Source: Patiria miniata (Eukaryota; Echinodermata; Asteroidea; Valvatida; Asterinidae). Taken from it: 64,000 nucleotides of DNA. The DNA is taken from NCBI RefSeq assembly GCF_015706575.1, contig NW_024037062.1:2228811-2292810 (forward strand), in the 5' to 3' direction. The notes under the pieces were generated by a model, which saw only the letters and a program-made list of their open reading frames with translations, was not told where the DNA came from and ran no database searches. Positions 1-11,400 of this stretch are shown piece by piece. The position numbers were made by a program, and so were the translations under genes. How positions within the stretch are numbered: the stretch's first letter is position 1; each line of letters begins with the position of its first letter.

Positions 1-413
1 TCAATCCAGGCAGACATCAACACCGTTAAAAGCAAGTTCATATCTTTTTCCACTTTCAAATTATTAGGCACTTCCGGTTTCGACCGGAAGGAAGGGTCAC
101 GTGATTTTACGCGCACAAGATAAAATGAAGATCATATATTATCGTGTCGATTCCCGCAAAATTCAAGTTGCGGTCTCTGACGGTTGATTTTATATTGAAT
201 TTCAAAGATTAAATTGATTATTTTTTGAAGTGACGTCACGTGACCCATGATGACGTCATGATGACGTAATTGCAAAAAAGCACATCTTCAGTTGGTAGTG
301 CATTCATGTATTGACAATTGAAGTTCATATATGTTTTCATTTTGACAAACAGTTCCGGAGAAGAATGTGTCTTGAAGAATAATAAAAAAAATAGTAAATT
401 CTTACAATAACAA
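1..413. other. Unassigned non-coding sequence, probably transposon-derived
   Basis: No coding region was found. The stretch contains clustered TGACGTCA-type palindromes (about 230-270) and an A-rich run just before a perfect hairpin. Similar TGACGTCAT-rich stretches recur near 32140-32440 and 42146, which suggests mobile-element remains. No family is assigned. Confidence 0.3.
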
Positions 414-441
414 TAGGTGTTGGGCTGAGGCCCAACACCTA
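414..441. repeat. Perfect 12-bp hairpin with a TGAG loop
   Basis: TAGGTGTTGGGC (414-425) and GCCCAACACCTA (430-441) are exact reverse complements around the loop TGAG. It lies at the left edge of the truncated LINE. It may be the terminal hairpin of an unidentified mobile element into which, or beside which, the LINE inserted. A Helitron 3' end was considered, but the expected CTRR end about ten bases downstream is absent. Confidence 0.5.
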
Positions 442-2350
442 AAAAGACTGAAACGTAAAATAAAGGAATGTAAAACGGCTTATAAAAACAAAATTGATTT
501 TTTTTTCAGACGACCGACACTAGGAAAGCTTGGCAAGGTCTGCAGACAATAACAGGTAACAAACCTAAGAAAAATTGTGTCTCGGTAGAGGATGAAATAA
601 GCTATGCTAATGAGTTAAACTCGTTTTACAGCAGGTTCGACAAGTTTGATTTTAGTGCGGAACAGAATGAAGTAATGTGTGAGTTACGTAACTCTCCAGT
701 GGAGAACATCGGTATTTCTGTTCGGGAAGTGAAAGGTCTTTTTAGAACTGTTAATTCACGCAAAGCAATGGGACCAGATTCCATCACTTCTAAGGTACTT
801 AAGGTATGTGCTGACGAGTTAGCGATCCCCTTTCAAATGTTATTCCAAGCATCTATTGACGAAGCGTCAGTGCCAGCTCTGTGGAAAAAATCGACAATTG
901 TGCCAGTTCCGAAAAAAATCAAAAGTTAAAGAAATGAATGATTTGCGTCCAGTGGCTCTTACCTCAGTACCAATAAAGTGTTTGGAAAAAATTGTATTGA
1001 ATAGATTACTGCCACTTGTCACTCATTCTCTAGATGAGAACAAGTTTGCTTACTGTCCTCACAGGAGTGAAGAGGATGCTGTACTTACATTGCTAAATGG
1101 TATCTTTGAACACTTAGAAAAAGCAGGGGCTTTCGTTAAAGTTCTTTTTGTGGACTTCTCAAGCGCTTTCAACACCATCCAACCGCATCTTCTAGCTCGA
1201 AAACTAATGAATTTGAATGTTAACCCCAGGCTTATTTTATGGATCAACGATTTTATAACCGATAGAAGTCAACGTGTTAAAGTGAATTCCACACTTTCAT
1301 CCGTCCAGCACACTCACACAGGTGCCCCACAGGGATGTGTTCTGTCACCTGTCCTTTACACTTTGTATACAAATGATCTCACTACTCTGGAAACATCACA
1401 TAGAATAATTAAGTATGCCGATGACACAGCTATTGTTGGCTTTCTAAATGACAAACAAGAATCTCTAGATTGTTTCACTGGTGAGGTGGCACAGTTTACT
1501 CGGTGGTGTGATGATAACTATCTAGAAATCAATATCAACAAAACCAAAGAGATGGTGATTGATTTTAGGAAAAAGAAATCTCCAATTACACCAGCTAATA
1601 TTAAAGACAAATGTGTGGAAGCAGTGTCTGTTTACAAATACTTGGGAACTGAAATTGATGACCAACTGAAATTTGACGCATGTACCAAATCAAAATATAA
1701 CAAGCAGCAACAACGTTTGTTTTTTCTGCGCAAACTCAAGTCTTTTCACGTTGATAAAACTATTTTACAACTGTTTCACAAGTCCATTGTACAGAGTATT
1801 CTCACATTTTGTCTTGTTTGTTTTTACGGAAATATGAGGTGCCAGGATCGGATTAAGCTAGACAGAATAGTTAAGCAAGCCAGTAAAGCTATTGGGTTAC
1901 AACAAGAGTCTCCAGAGGCATTATACAGGTTTCTTATGTGCAATACAATTAAGACGGTTCTTTCTGACTCACATCACCCATTGAATGCCGACTTCCAAAC
2001 GAACACCAGAAGTAATCGTTTTTTACAACGAAGGATCAGGACACGGCGATACGGCAGTTCATTCGATCCAGCAGCTATCAAATGGTACAATGAGCAACTG
2101 GAACGATGAACTGCCGTGTGGCTGACCCTGATCCCTCATTAATGTAATGTAATATGTGTATTATATGTAGTAGTTTGTTTTTTACCTGTAATTATTGGAT
2201 TTATAAGTTTGTGGTAACTACATTGCATTTTTACATCTTTTTAATTAATGATTGTATGTTTATATAACCAACTCTTTGTCAAGGCCATTTTAATTTCCCT
2301 CCTGAGGGATAATAAAGTTCAATCTTATCTTATCTTATCTTATCTTATCT
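442..2350 (+). mobile_element. 5'-truncated LINE, CR1/L2/Rex1 group
   Basis: This is a non-LTR retrotransposon copy starting in the linker before the reverse transcriptase. Peptides typical of that linker (DTRKAWQGLQTITGNKPK) are read at about 515-575. It runs through the whole RT domain and a 3' UTR, and ends in GATAATAAAGT followed by a TCTTA/TTATC pentanucleotide tail (about 2318-2350), an arrangement seen in CR1/L2-group LINEs. The endonuclease half is missing, as is usual for 5' truncation. The reading frame is broken at the A-run near 912-918 and again upstream around 500. No target-site duplication was seen, which fits the group. The copy is inactive. Confidence 0.85.
856..2109 (+). 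CDS. LINE reverse transcriptase (ORF2 C-terminal part)
   Basis: A 417-codon open frame encodes most of a non-LTR reverse transcriptase, which copies the element's RNA at nicked chromosomal DNA. Visible motifs are the palm motif FVDFSSAF (residues 98-105), GAPQGCVLSP (157-166) and the catalytic YADD (187-190), followed by thumb and C-terminal regions up to the stop. The first ~19 residues are out of frame with the family. The upstream part of the domain (VNSRKAMGPDSI, VPVPKK) lies in another frame at 675-929, so a one-base change in the A-run around 915 breaks the ORF. Catalytic residues are intact but the protein is truncated. Confidence 0.85.
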   Translation: MTKRQCQLCGKNRQLCQFRKKSKVKEMNDLRPVALTSVPIKCLEKIVLNRLLPLVTHSLDENKFAYCPHRSEEDAVLTLLNGIFEHLEKAGAFVKVLFVDFSSAFNTIQPHLLARKLMNLNVNPRLILWINDFITDRSQRVKVNSTLSSVQHTHTGAPQGCVLSPVLYTLYTNDLTTLETSHRIIKYADDTAIVGFLNDKQESLDCFTGEVAQFTRWCDDNYLEININKTKEMVIDFRKKKSPITPANIKDKCVEAVSVYKYLGTEIDDQLKFDACTKSKYNKQQQRLFFLRKLKSFHVDKTILQLFHKSIVQSILTFCLVCFYGNMRCQDRIKLDRIVKQASKAIGLQQESPEALYRFLMCNTIKTVLSDSHHPLNADFQTNTRSNRFLQRRIRTRRYGSSFDPAAIKWYNEQLER

Positions 2351-2370
2351 GGTGCTCTTAACGGACAGGC

Positions 2371-2458
2371 AAACGTCGTGGTTCAACTTTCAAACGTCGT
2401 GGTTCAACTTTCAAACGTTGTGGTTCAACTTTTCAGACGTCGTGGTTCATTTCAAAAC
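2371..2458. repeat. 21-bp minisatellite, about four copies
   Basis: Copies of AAACGTCGTGGTTCAACTTT start at about 2371, 2392, 2413 and 2435. The last two carry single-base changes. The block directly follows the LINE tail and precedes the RTE fragment. Confidence 0.85.
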
Positions 2459-2473
2459 TTAGTTTACTTACTT

Positions 2474-3395
2474 TGTTAGCCATCGTCGATCCACTGCAGG
2501 ATGAAGGCCTTAGCAGGATGTCTCCCAATGTCTCTTTTTGTGTGCTTAATGGTACCAATTGCTTTCCTCTATGGTACCACTTGCTTTCCTCTATGGCGCC
2601 CTCTATTTCGTTCGTCTATTTCGTGGTGTCCAGGCATGCCCAGTTCCGTTTTCTGTACTTTACTGTTCTAAGATGTCATAAATTTGTGTCTATTCCCTTT
2701 ATTTGTTTGTTTTTCTGTCCAATTGTGCGTGATCTTTAGTATACTTCTTTCCATGTTGTGTTGAGCTGCTGCTCGTTTTCTGTCCATTTTTGATGTCCAG
2801 CTTTTAGCTCCGTATGATCGCAGGGAGGATGCACTGGTTATACACTTTTCTTTTTGGGGCACATTGGGAGGTTACCTTTCAAGATAATGCTGTATCTTCC
2901 ATAGGCTGACCCTCCAGCTTTGATTCTTCTGCGTATTTTGTTGTCTTCGCTTTTGTCTTGAAAGGAAAACTGTCGGCCTAGGTAAATGTATTCGTCAACC
3001 TGTTCTATTTATATGCCATTAATTATCACTTGCTTTGGACTTGTTGCTGGTCCTGCCATGACCTTTGTCTTGTTCATATTCATTTTGAGTCCAGTAAACC
3101 TGCTTGCTGCGGCCATTTCTTGCAGCATAGTCTCAAGATCGTTGAGTTTGTCGGCTATAATGACTATGCCATCTGCCAATCGGAGATGGCTTAAATTTTC
3201 CCCGTTTATGCTGACTCCTTTATTTGACCAATTTAGTGTTTTAGGTATTCCCTCTAGGCAAGCTGTAAATAGCTTTGGTGATCTTGTATCTCCCTGTCTT
3301 ACTCCTTTCTTTCTCATGATTTTCTCGCTGTCCTCGTGTATTTTGACAATATTGAAGCAGCCGGAATGTATGTCTCTGATCTTGATGCAAGCACA
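2474..3395 (-). mobile_element. RTE-clade LINE fragment (reverse transcriptase to 3' end)
   Basis: Read on the minus strand, this contains an RTE-type reverse transcriptase core: KGVRQGDTRSPKLFTACLE, then LSHLRLADGIVIIAD, then GLKMNMNKTKVM. Further on come VDEYIYLGR (about 2960-2990) and QHNMERSILKIT (about 2745-2780). The 3' end near 2474-2515 carries a CCACTGCAGGATGAAGGCCT-like block (plus-strand reading) that I recognise from the ends of RTE elements. The catalytic FADD motif reads LADG here, so the second aspartate is lost, and there are frame changes along the copy. It is inactive and 5' truncated. Confidence 0.8.
3009..3317 (-). pseudogene. RTE reverse transcriptase remnant
   Basis: This is a 102-codon open segment of the RTE polymerase domain. 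RQGD is near residue 8 and FTACLEGIPKTLNW follows. LADG replaces the catalytic FADD, and the thumb-proximal FTGLKMNMNKTKVM is near the end. The frame continues upstream to about 3385 (DIHSGCFNIVKIHEDSEKI) without an in-frame methionine, so the ATG at 3317 is only an internal methionine and not a true start. Confidence 0.75.
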
Positions 3396-3570
3396 TCAAT
3401 TATAGACTGGAACCATCTTGAGGAAACCCTTGTTCAAGCCGACTCGGTCAAGAGGTTTAAAACCCTCCTCGGCCACGGACCTCACTCATTGTAACATCCC
3501 AGCGCACACCCTTTCTCTCCGTTGCGTTAATGCCTGAATAGGTTTCTGCAACGTACCCATACAGATGCAG
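3396..3570 (+). mobile_element. 3' tail of another LINE (CR1-like)
   Basis: The plus strand reads IIDWNHLEETLVQADSVKRF followed by KTLLGHGPHSL and a stop (3398-3493). This is the usual C-terminal end of CR1/L2-type ORF2 proteins. It is followed by a short 3' UTR and an ACAGAT-rich end (about 3555-3575). The copy is cut on the left where it meets the oppositely oriented RTE fragment. Family placement rests on the short C-terminal pattern only. Confidence 0.55.
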
Positions 3571-4065
3571 ATACAGAAGCGTTGTTGATTCCCTGGTCTT
3601 CAATTGCTTTCAACACTGCCCAGATTTCAACCCAGTCTTGGACCACGCAGACAACAAAAAGAGCGAGACACCAAATAACTTGAGAATGCAATAGCTGACA
3701 AAGAGATAAATCCATGGTGACTTTGGACTCAAGTTGGCTCGGAGTTCCAAACTTTTTCGATAAACTGTGCTTTATTGCAACCAACGACGTAATCAGTTTA
3801 TGCAAGGCCGTTATAAATCCCCGTTATCTGATTGGTGGATCGTTGATCACGTATGTCCCAATTATTCGTCACACACCGCAAAATAGAAGTTCCATTGCAG
3901 TAATATTGCCTGGTCATGCTACTGGTTGCGCTAAATATAACACAGCTCTGATTGCTCTGATGCTGTACATTCATAGTACCAGTTTACCAGTTACCAGTGA
4001 GATGACGAGGATTTATTCAAGCGTTGTATAAAACAATAATGAATGATCCATATTCGTTCAAAGGA
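3571..4065. other. Intergenic, nothing recognised
   Basis: The short open frames here (up to about 105 codons) show no family features and overlap on both strands. I see no gene, RNA or clear repeat. Confidence 0.4.
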
Positions 4066-4165
4066 AAGAATAATTGCATTCGGTGACAAATGGAATGTTC
4101 CAATCCACTCGCACTTCGCCTAGTGGAATGGAACAGTCCAACTGTCACCTCATGGAATTATTCTT
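4066..4165. mobile_element. Palindromic MITE-like element, 100 bp
   Basis: The ends AAGAATAATT...GGTGACA and TGTCACC...AATTATTCTT are inverted copies. The interior is also largely self-complementary around TGGAATGTTCCA and AGTGGAATGGAACAGTCC. This is a small fold-back element. No clear target-site duplication was seen. Confidence 0.6.
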
Positions 4166-5357
4166 ACCAGAAACATTAATTATTGTATAATATACAAAGG
4201 AGGTGTTGTCCTCACTAGACCGTTCCATTACGCATAGCTCACTACACACGTGGACAACAACACGTGCGCGTCTCTAATGACACTTTATGAATCATGTTTC
4301 ATCCGCATGAGCTTAACCATTCTATATCCTCTGCTGCTCAGTTTTCTTATGCGCTATTAACGAACGTAATTTTGCAAACACACAGTATTATAATAATAAT
4401 GCTTTGGCCACCTATAAACATAAACAGTGTAAAAACAACTTAAATATTCATTATTATTTAATACAAGGCTTCGGCTTACCCGGCCGGTACGCAGACTGTC
4501 GACCGCGTTTCGGTCGAACTCGAAGCACTCGTGTACAACTCACGCACAAAAGAGTGTATTTGCCTGCAATCAGGGTCCCCTTATTGGCCCTCTTTTGTTT
4601 GTACTAGCTTTTTAGGAAGGCTTCCCATATGTTTTGTAAACGATCTCTAAATTAGGGACCTTCAGGAATGCGGGACCATATTGTCTTATATTGTTCAACG
4701 TCCCATATTGAATGCAGCCGAAACAAACTCATACACACACTGGTGTCTTAATGGTGTAATTCGATGGTTTTCTATTGTTAGTCATCATCAATCTTTTGTG
4801 TATAAAAGCAACAGCTCCCATTTATTTTGTACACGTTTTTTTTCAAATCGAGGTCGTCATCGATTTGCAACTACTGTCCTCAATTATTCGATGATGCTTC
4901 ATATGTGTGTCATCGATTTACACCATAAACATGCACACACCCACTCCTCTTTATAGTAATATATAGCTGTGAAAACGACAAGCAACATGAAATAACCCCA
5001 CACTTAATTAATTCTACTATACAACTCTGACAAATCATATAACTTGTATCCGATTAATTGCGTTTTCGAAGCCTAATCCTTCATGGTGATAAATTAACGT
5101 TGCTTGTAATTATTGTCTTTATTTTTGTGGGAATTGTAATGAACTTGCATGATATTGTTTAATAATTCAGTTTTGTTTATTCAGTTAATAGTTACCTCTA
5201 CCAACATCTAAATACATTTTCCAACATCCATCGTATAAGTATCAAGAAAATTCACGAAATGGTAATATAAATCTAGTTTAGATCCAGTATTTACGAGCAC
5301 AAACTTTTTTGTGTGTTTTGATCCAAACGCAATTCGCACGACAATGTATTAGTCTGA
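4166..5357. other. Downstream flank of the F5/8C gene, nothing recognised
   Basis: AT-rich non-coding DNA. It contains a small TCGACCGCGTTTCGGTCGA hairpin near 4498-4516. Part of it should be the 3' UTR of the minus-strand gene, but I could not pick a convincing poly(A) signal. Confidence 0.4.
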
Positions 5358-5495
5358 CTAATAGCAGCCAATCACTTCAAACCTCATGCTGCAATGTACG
5401 TTCCATTCCGTGGGGTGAATGCGCAGGATTCTGGTGCACAAGGCAAACGGAAAATGAGTGGTTACCAGGCTGTTAGAGCCCTTGTTACCGGGGAA
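5358..5495 (-). CDS. Exon 5 of the F5/8C gene: domain end and stop
   Basis: Acceptor TTTGTTTACAG. Encodes residues 203-247, FPGNKGSNSLVTTHFPFALC through RILRIHPTEW to RFEVIGCY, then TAG. The spiked FPGN start, the arginine-rich RILRI strand and the terminal cysteine pair (C222/C234 region and C246) are standard for the domain. Confidence 0.88.
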   Translation of the reverse strand, partial: FPGNKGSNSLVTTHFPFALCTRILRIHPTEWNVHCSMRFEVIGCY

Positions 5496-8400
5496 CTGTA
5501 AACAAAAATAACATAGGAAGTGTTCGCAATTAAATGACATTAGTTAGCATTGATAATAATAGCGCAACAATAGTAAGCATACTCCTTTTCTCGGTATTGA
5601 ATAACCCTACCTTCATTGGTATGCCATCAGCACCGGTCACGTTATACCAGGACTGACCGTCATCGCTGTACGTCAATTGGTACTCCGTGACCCATTGGTC
5701 GTAATCTCCGCGTCTCTGGGTGATCAAGCCAGTGACGGTGACTGAGCCAACGAAGTCAACCTGTATCCATGGACTGTCATCAGAGTTGTCATTACACCAG
5801 GCTTCAGCGTATCCTGTATTGAGTGATTGAGATGAATCTTAGAGACTTATCGGAATATCGTAATAACTAGTTAGCATAATTACAAAGTAGACACGCGAAC
5901 TCCTTGTCTTTTTTGTCTGGTTCTTAGGCGATCATGACGTCTCAAAAATAGATCGTTGGTCAGATATTATCGTCGCAATCAAGATATCTCGACGCAGCAA
6001 AGAATTTATGAGCTCAAAATGTTCAGAACTGATGACAAGCATGACAGGTATTTTGTTGTTAAATAGGAACCATGTTACGCCCGGATATACTCGATCTATC
6101 GCGATCATATGCGAGTGTCTACGAAACGTATTCGGCAAAACCAGTCTACCCTTTTGTTGCAGGGTGGCAGCAACACCATGGTCTTTTCAATTGTTTGCAT
6201 CAAGTTTAAGGTAATGTGCGCATGTTCAAACTGACGCGTCTTTTTTGTGTGTTAAATTTTAAACCGGTGTGTTTTTCTGCAACCAAGCAGTTCAAAAATT
6301 TTCAATTATTGTTGAAAACATTTTGTTTCTCGCACGTCCGCAGAATTCGATGGACTGGTGGTACACGTGCGGCAGGAAAGTACGACTAGCACCCAACAGC
6401 TCGATTTTTAATAGTCAAACATGTTCACCCCCGACATTCGTTCCCGGGTGTATAACACACACAAAAAGAAAGCTTTTAAATGATGGTTGTGTGGAGGTTT
6501 ATATCCTACTTTTAAATGCTCTTTTCAATTAACATTATTTCGTTTAAAACACAGTTTGTAGCCCAATTGGGTGCATTAAAGGATGTAGTGTTTTTTTAAG
6601 TTAGAAAAATATATCAAATTGAACAATATATATTTTCCAGAGTGAAACACGAAAATATCACTTCGTTCATGAGCAGAAAGCTTACCTTCAGTATTAAGCC
6701 GCGCCCTAGCTGCTCCGTGAGTAGCTTGTTCCCCATGATACACAGACGAGGCTGTTATGCGATCATCAGGGATGCGTCTATCCTCCATCCCAAGCGGCTC
6801 TTCGATGGAGCAAGCTTTCAAAATTAATAAAATGAAAATTAATTTAAAAACGGAACGTTAAAATTTGCACCGAAATTCAAACACATCTACTCTCTTGATT
6901 AGTGCTAAAATGGTTATATTATCCTTTGATGTTGCTTTTGATTTTTTTTTCTTACACAAGTCCGTGTATGGCAAAGGAATGAGTACACTTCAACAGCGAT
7001 CTGGAACAGACCTCTTCACTCTTTCTCTTGTTAATGAAACTTCGGGGGAGGGGGCCATGGTTGACCCTAGTAACCCCCTCCCCTTCCCCGGGGGGTTGGG
7101 TCCGCTAGTGTACTCACCAGGGCAGTTCAGCCATTGCTGTATCTCCACAGGATCGCTGCTTATCAGAAAGGTGTCATAGTACGTCACCTCGTAGGGTCTG
7201 TACGGTACGAAGGTGCTGAAGCCACCCATTCCGATCTCCGTGCACTTACACGGGTCCACGGCTTGAATCAACCAGCGGTAACGGCCCGCCTCTGGGTCAG
7301 GCTCCTGGTTAATGGTGCACGGCATTGCTGGGAAATGGAATGGCGTCCAAAAATCTTATTTGTTTCACAGTCTTTAAGATTTTAACCCCTTACCCCAAGA
7401 GAGCATATCCTTCGTTATGAACATTCAATTTTAACGAAGCTTATTATCCCATGATATGCTGTTATTTTGTATCAGTAGGTTCTACTAACTATTGTTTAGA
7501 CCCAATCATCACTTTGAAAAAAAAAAACACGTGTTTTTTTCAAGCATAGGCCTTCATCCGTTTGCTCGAGCCAGAATGACTTCGACCATACGCTCCGTAC
7601 GCTAGGTAGCTAGGACGAGTTTACGACGTCACATAAAAGTGACTCAAAGTGCATGAAAATACATGACTACACGAATTTATTTGCTATAAATGATTATTTA
7701 CCTTTTAAATCGGTCAAATTTTAATATTCAAATTCGTCCGAGAAAGATTTCACATGCTTTCAGTAAAACCACTTTAGTAATTTATCATTCAATGTCAAAG
7801 TTTAGTCAGCCTATTTAAGTGCTTATTCAAAAATGTTTGTCAATACAGGTTGAATTCTTCTCATGCAGCTGTTGCCGAATGGCAGCATTCAGAGATCAAA
7901 TTTGTCTTTTATCAATCAATTTAAAACTTGTGTTAAGTTCATTAATTTGGTGTGTTGAAGCATTTTCCTTGTGTCCTGAAACCACAATTCGGCACATTGG
8001 TTCGTATGTTATCAGACCAAGAAGATGTGCTTAAAGGGAATATACATCATTTGCTTTTGCTGTAATTTTCAGAAATGGGTGGAATTGGGGGGTTGGAAAT
8101 ATAAAGCAAATATAGTTACACTAACTTTTTGGAGGTTTTGGGTTCGAAAATGCTATAAAAACCAAGAAAAACGATCATTTTCCTGTAGTCTGGTTCCCTG
8201 ACTCCATATAAGAAGAAACAAAGCAGTTTACATACATTGGGGGAATTGTAAGGTCAGGGAACCAGTCTAGCTGGCTCGTACCCGTTTATAGGTTTGTAAT
8301 CGATTGCAAACAAGTGCAATGGTCAATTGGGGCCAGTATTTGAAAAAAAAGCCAGTTGTTTCCAACGCTGATCGGCCGATCAGCGTTGGAAATTGATACA

Positions 8401-11400
8401 AAAATACCACTTTTCTTGAAAATGACAGTATACCAGGTGCCATAATTTTACAGGATGCTTTAGACTGTCATTTACCAACATCCTGTTAAGGTATTTCGCA
8501 AAAACTTGATAGTTTTATTTTTCGATGTTTGCAAATGTTGTATATTCCCTTTAAATCAGAGAGCAGTTACCAAAAGACCAGCGTATTGATCACCAAGAAA
8601 TAATATTACGCGTGTAAACGAATACCCGTGTAACATTTTGTGTGTGTCCGAAACTCAGTCTAACGTATTTTGTTAAAGAATATTACATAAAACCAATAGA
8701 TGAGGTGGGGTGGGGAGGGTGATCTGGACACACGCATACATGTATACATGTACACTGTACATAATTTTGTTATATTGCAAGTTACTTTTGGAATTACATT
8801 GCGTGTGTGGTGAACAAAATGACGTTTATTTTATTATTTTCAAAAGATCTGGCGATTTAGAAAGCAAATAACTCTTATTCGCTTATATTGAAATACATGT
8901 ACCTTTAAGAAAAAGGATCACTCCAGTGAAAAATCTGAGAGAAAACAGCATCAATTCGATTGAATGAAATACACTCTGACTTGACTTGGCCCTATACATG
9001 GAGAACTTTTTAAGTTGAAGTGTCCTCCAAATTTGTATTTGACTGATCGACATGAAATTGTTTGACTTTTCCAAACTTTTAACTGTGGTCACCATGGCAC
9101 CAAATGCACTTCTGTACTGTGTTCATTATTACCATGGCAACCGATGTAAAAACATCGGTGCTCATAAACTTAAGTCAAAAATACATCCATTTCCAAAACC
9201 CATGAAGTATTATCTTTAGACTGAAATTCATGGCTATTACAATTAACAGCAGCACATGCTCAGTATGTAACGTGGCCGCCATTGGTACAGGAAGCCCATG
9301 TAATTTTCACCTTTCAATCGGTACCATTTTCTTTGTTTTGATGTACTTTTTTGATAGTTATCACATGAATCAATTGCAGAGCATTAAATAATATCACTAT
9401 AATTATGTATATTTTTCAGTTTTGCCAATTCGGGTTGAAAACCCACCAATTTTTGGGATAAAATCAGTAAGTATATAGTCCCTATGGCGGTGACAATGGA
9501 CGCATACAAGTACCTGACTGGGATGAATGTGTAGACCAATAATGTTTGTACTAAATAATAGAACCGTTTACACATAAAATACAGAAATTATGCCAAAAAT
9601 GTTATCTAGACAAGAGTGTGGAAAAAAAATATATAGAAAAAACACCTCCAGTGGTAGCAGCAATAGAACCAAGAATGTCATACTATAGAGAAATGGTCAA
9701 CTAATATTTTCCTACCAAATCAGTTGTAGGAAAATCGGTCAAAGCATATGGAAATCAACGTGGGGATCACAATGTGCTGTACCCATCCTGTGCGCACTTG
9801 GTTAGTTGGGGGAGTTAAACATTTTTTGAACTAACACATTGACAAAACATTCTGATTGCCTGAAAAGCTGATTACGAAATTACGATGTTGGATTCGCTCG
9901 TACCCCCCGCCCTGCAAAAAGGACGCTGGGAAGGGCTGCCGAAATAACGCTCTGATTGGATAGATTTTGCGTGACCTGTGACCTGCAAGTCATCACGACC
10001 ACGACTCTGCAAGGTTTGAAACGGCCGTTAAGACAGTCATTAATCACTCTTTTATTCCCATTCATAAATGCGGCGCCCTTTTTTTGGTTGAAAAGCATAA
10101 TAATGTAGGAAAATCTGTAAAACTTATCTGTTTTGTAAATTTTCAACTCCCGTCATTTTTGCTCAGGCTCCGTTTTGAATTCACTAGGGTCGAAATGCAT
10201 ATCATTCGACGCTCAAAATTTGTCCACATGGTCCGCAATGAAAAAGAAATCACATCTGGTATGGTGTGTATGCATTTCTATGGCAAACTTTTCGGATAGT
10301 ATTTGCGCCCATTGGCTAACCGCGGTCTACAGCTGCAGCCTGATGCTTTATATACAGGTCATGATAAATTACCCAGAATGCCATCCCCACTTCCTTCACA
10401 GGATTCTGTGAAGCTCATCTGCCCTTCCCAGCGCCCTGTTCGCAGGGCGGAGGGTACGAGCGAAGATTTTGGAGGGCAAAGCAGCACTCACAACTCAAAA
10501 CCATAACTACACGTAGGGCCAAGACAATTCAGTCAATCAAAATAGAAGCCGTTTTGAGTTTTCACTAGAGCCTAGTTGTTTAAAGTACATGTATTTTAAT
10601 ATAAAAATAATTATTATATTTGCTCTCTAAATCGCCATATCACTTCCCTGTATGGAAAATAATAAAACTAATGCAATTTTGTTAAACAAAGTACAGCATT
10701 ATGTGGACTTTCCGCAAGGCAATATATTTAGTAACCTTAACAATAATACATGTTGAATTCTTTGGGAGGGGGAGAGGGAGTTGCTCATATGAGCACTGAA
10801 GTAGGAAGAGGGGTGGCGGGGGAAGGGGGCTGTAAGACGTCTGTTGGTGTAAATTATGAAAGGTTCACTTGCAAATTGATATCGATTTAGACAAATACAT
10901 ACAGCAATCAAATCTGAAGGCACGTAGGAATATTTGCATTTAATCTATAGAGTACCTATTGATTGAACGACAAATTCCTGGCTCAAATTAGGTATGGGAC
11001 CTGCTGGCACCAATACTTTATGAAACTGTTTTGCCTGAAATTGTTTTATTCAGGAGAAAGCAAACAAAGCGCCTTTTTTTCAAAATATGCGTCCATTGGC
11101 GAGAGTCAACTTTATTTTGTTTAATGTTTTTGACCATGCACGCTCGGTACGCTCGCTACAGGTGTTTCTTCCCCACGATTCAGGTATGCCAAATGACCTA
11201 TGGGTTGAATTCACGAGAAATTCGGAGGTTGAAATTTTTTCCGTGCTTTTCCAACACTACTGGACAGAAAACATTGAACAAGTCAACAGTACGATGTTTG
11301 CCTTCAATTACTAGCCCTCAAATCGGTCCTTTTCAGAAAATGACGACAAATGCAAATGGTATATACCCCTATTTTAATAGAACAAGTAATATAGGCCTAC

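Noticed and set aside
414-441. Helitron 3' terminus
   Set aside because: The hairpin is present, but the CTRR end at the expected distance and a Helitron 5' TC partner are not seen.
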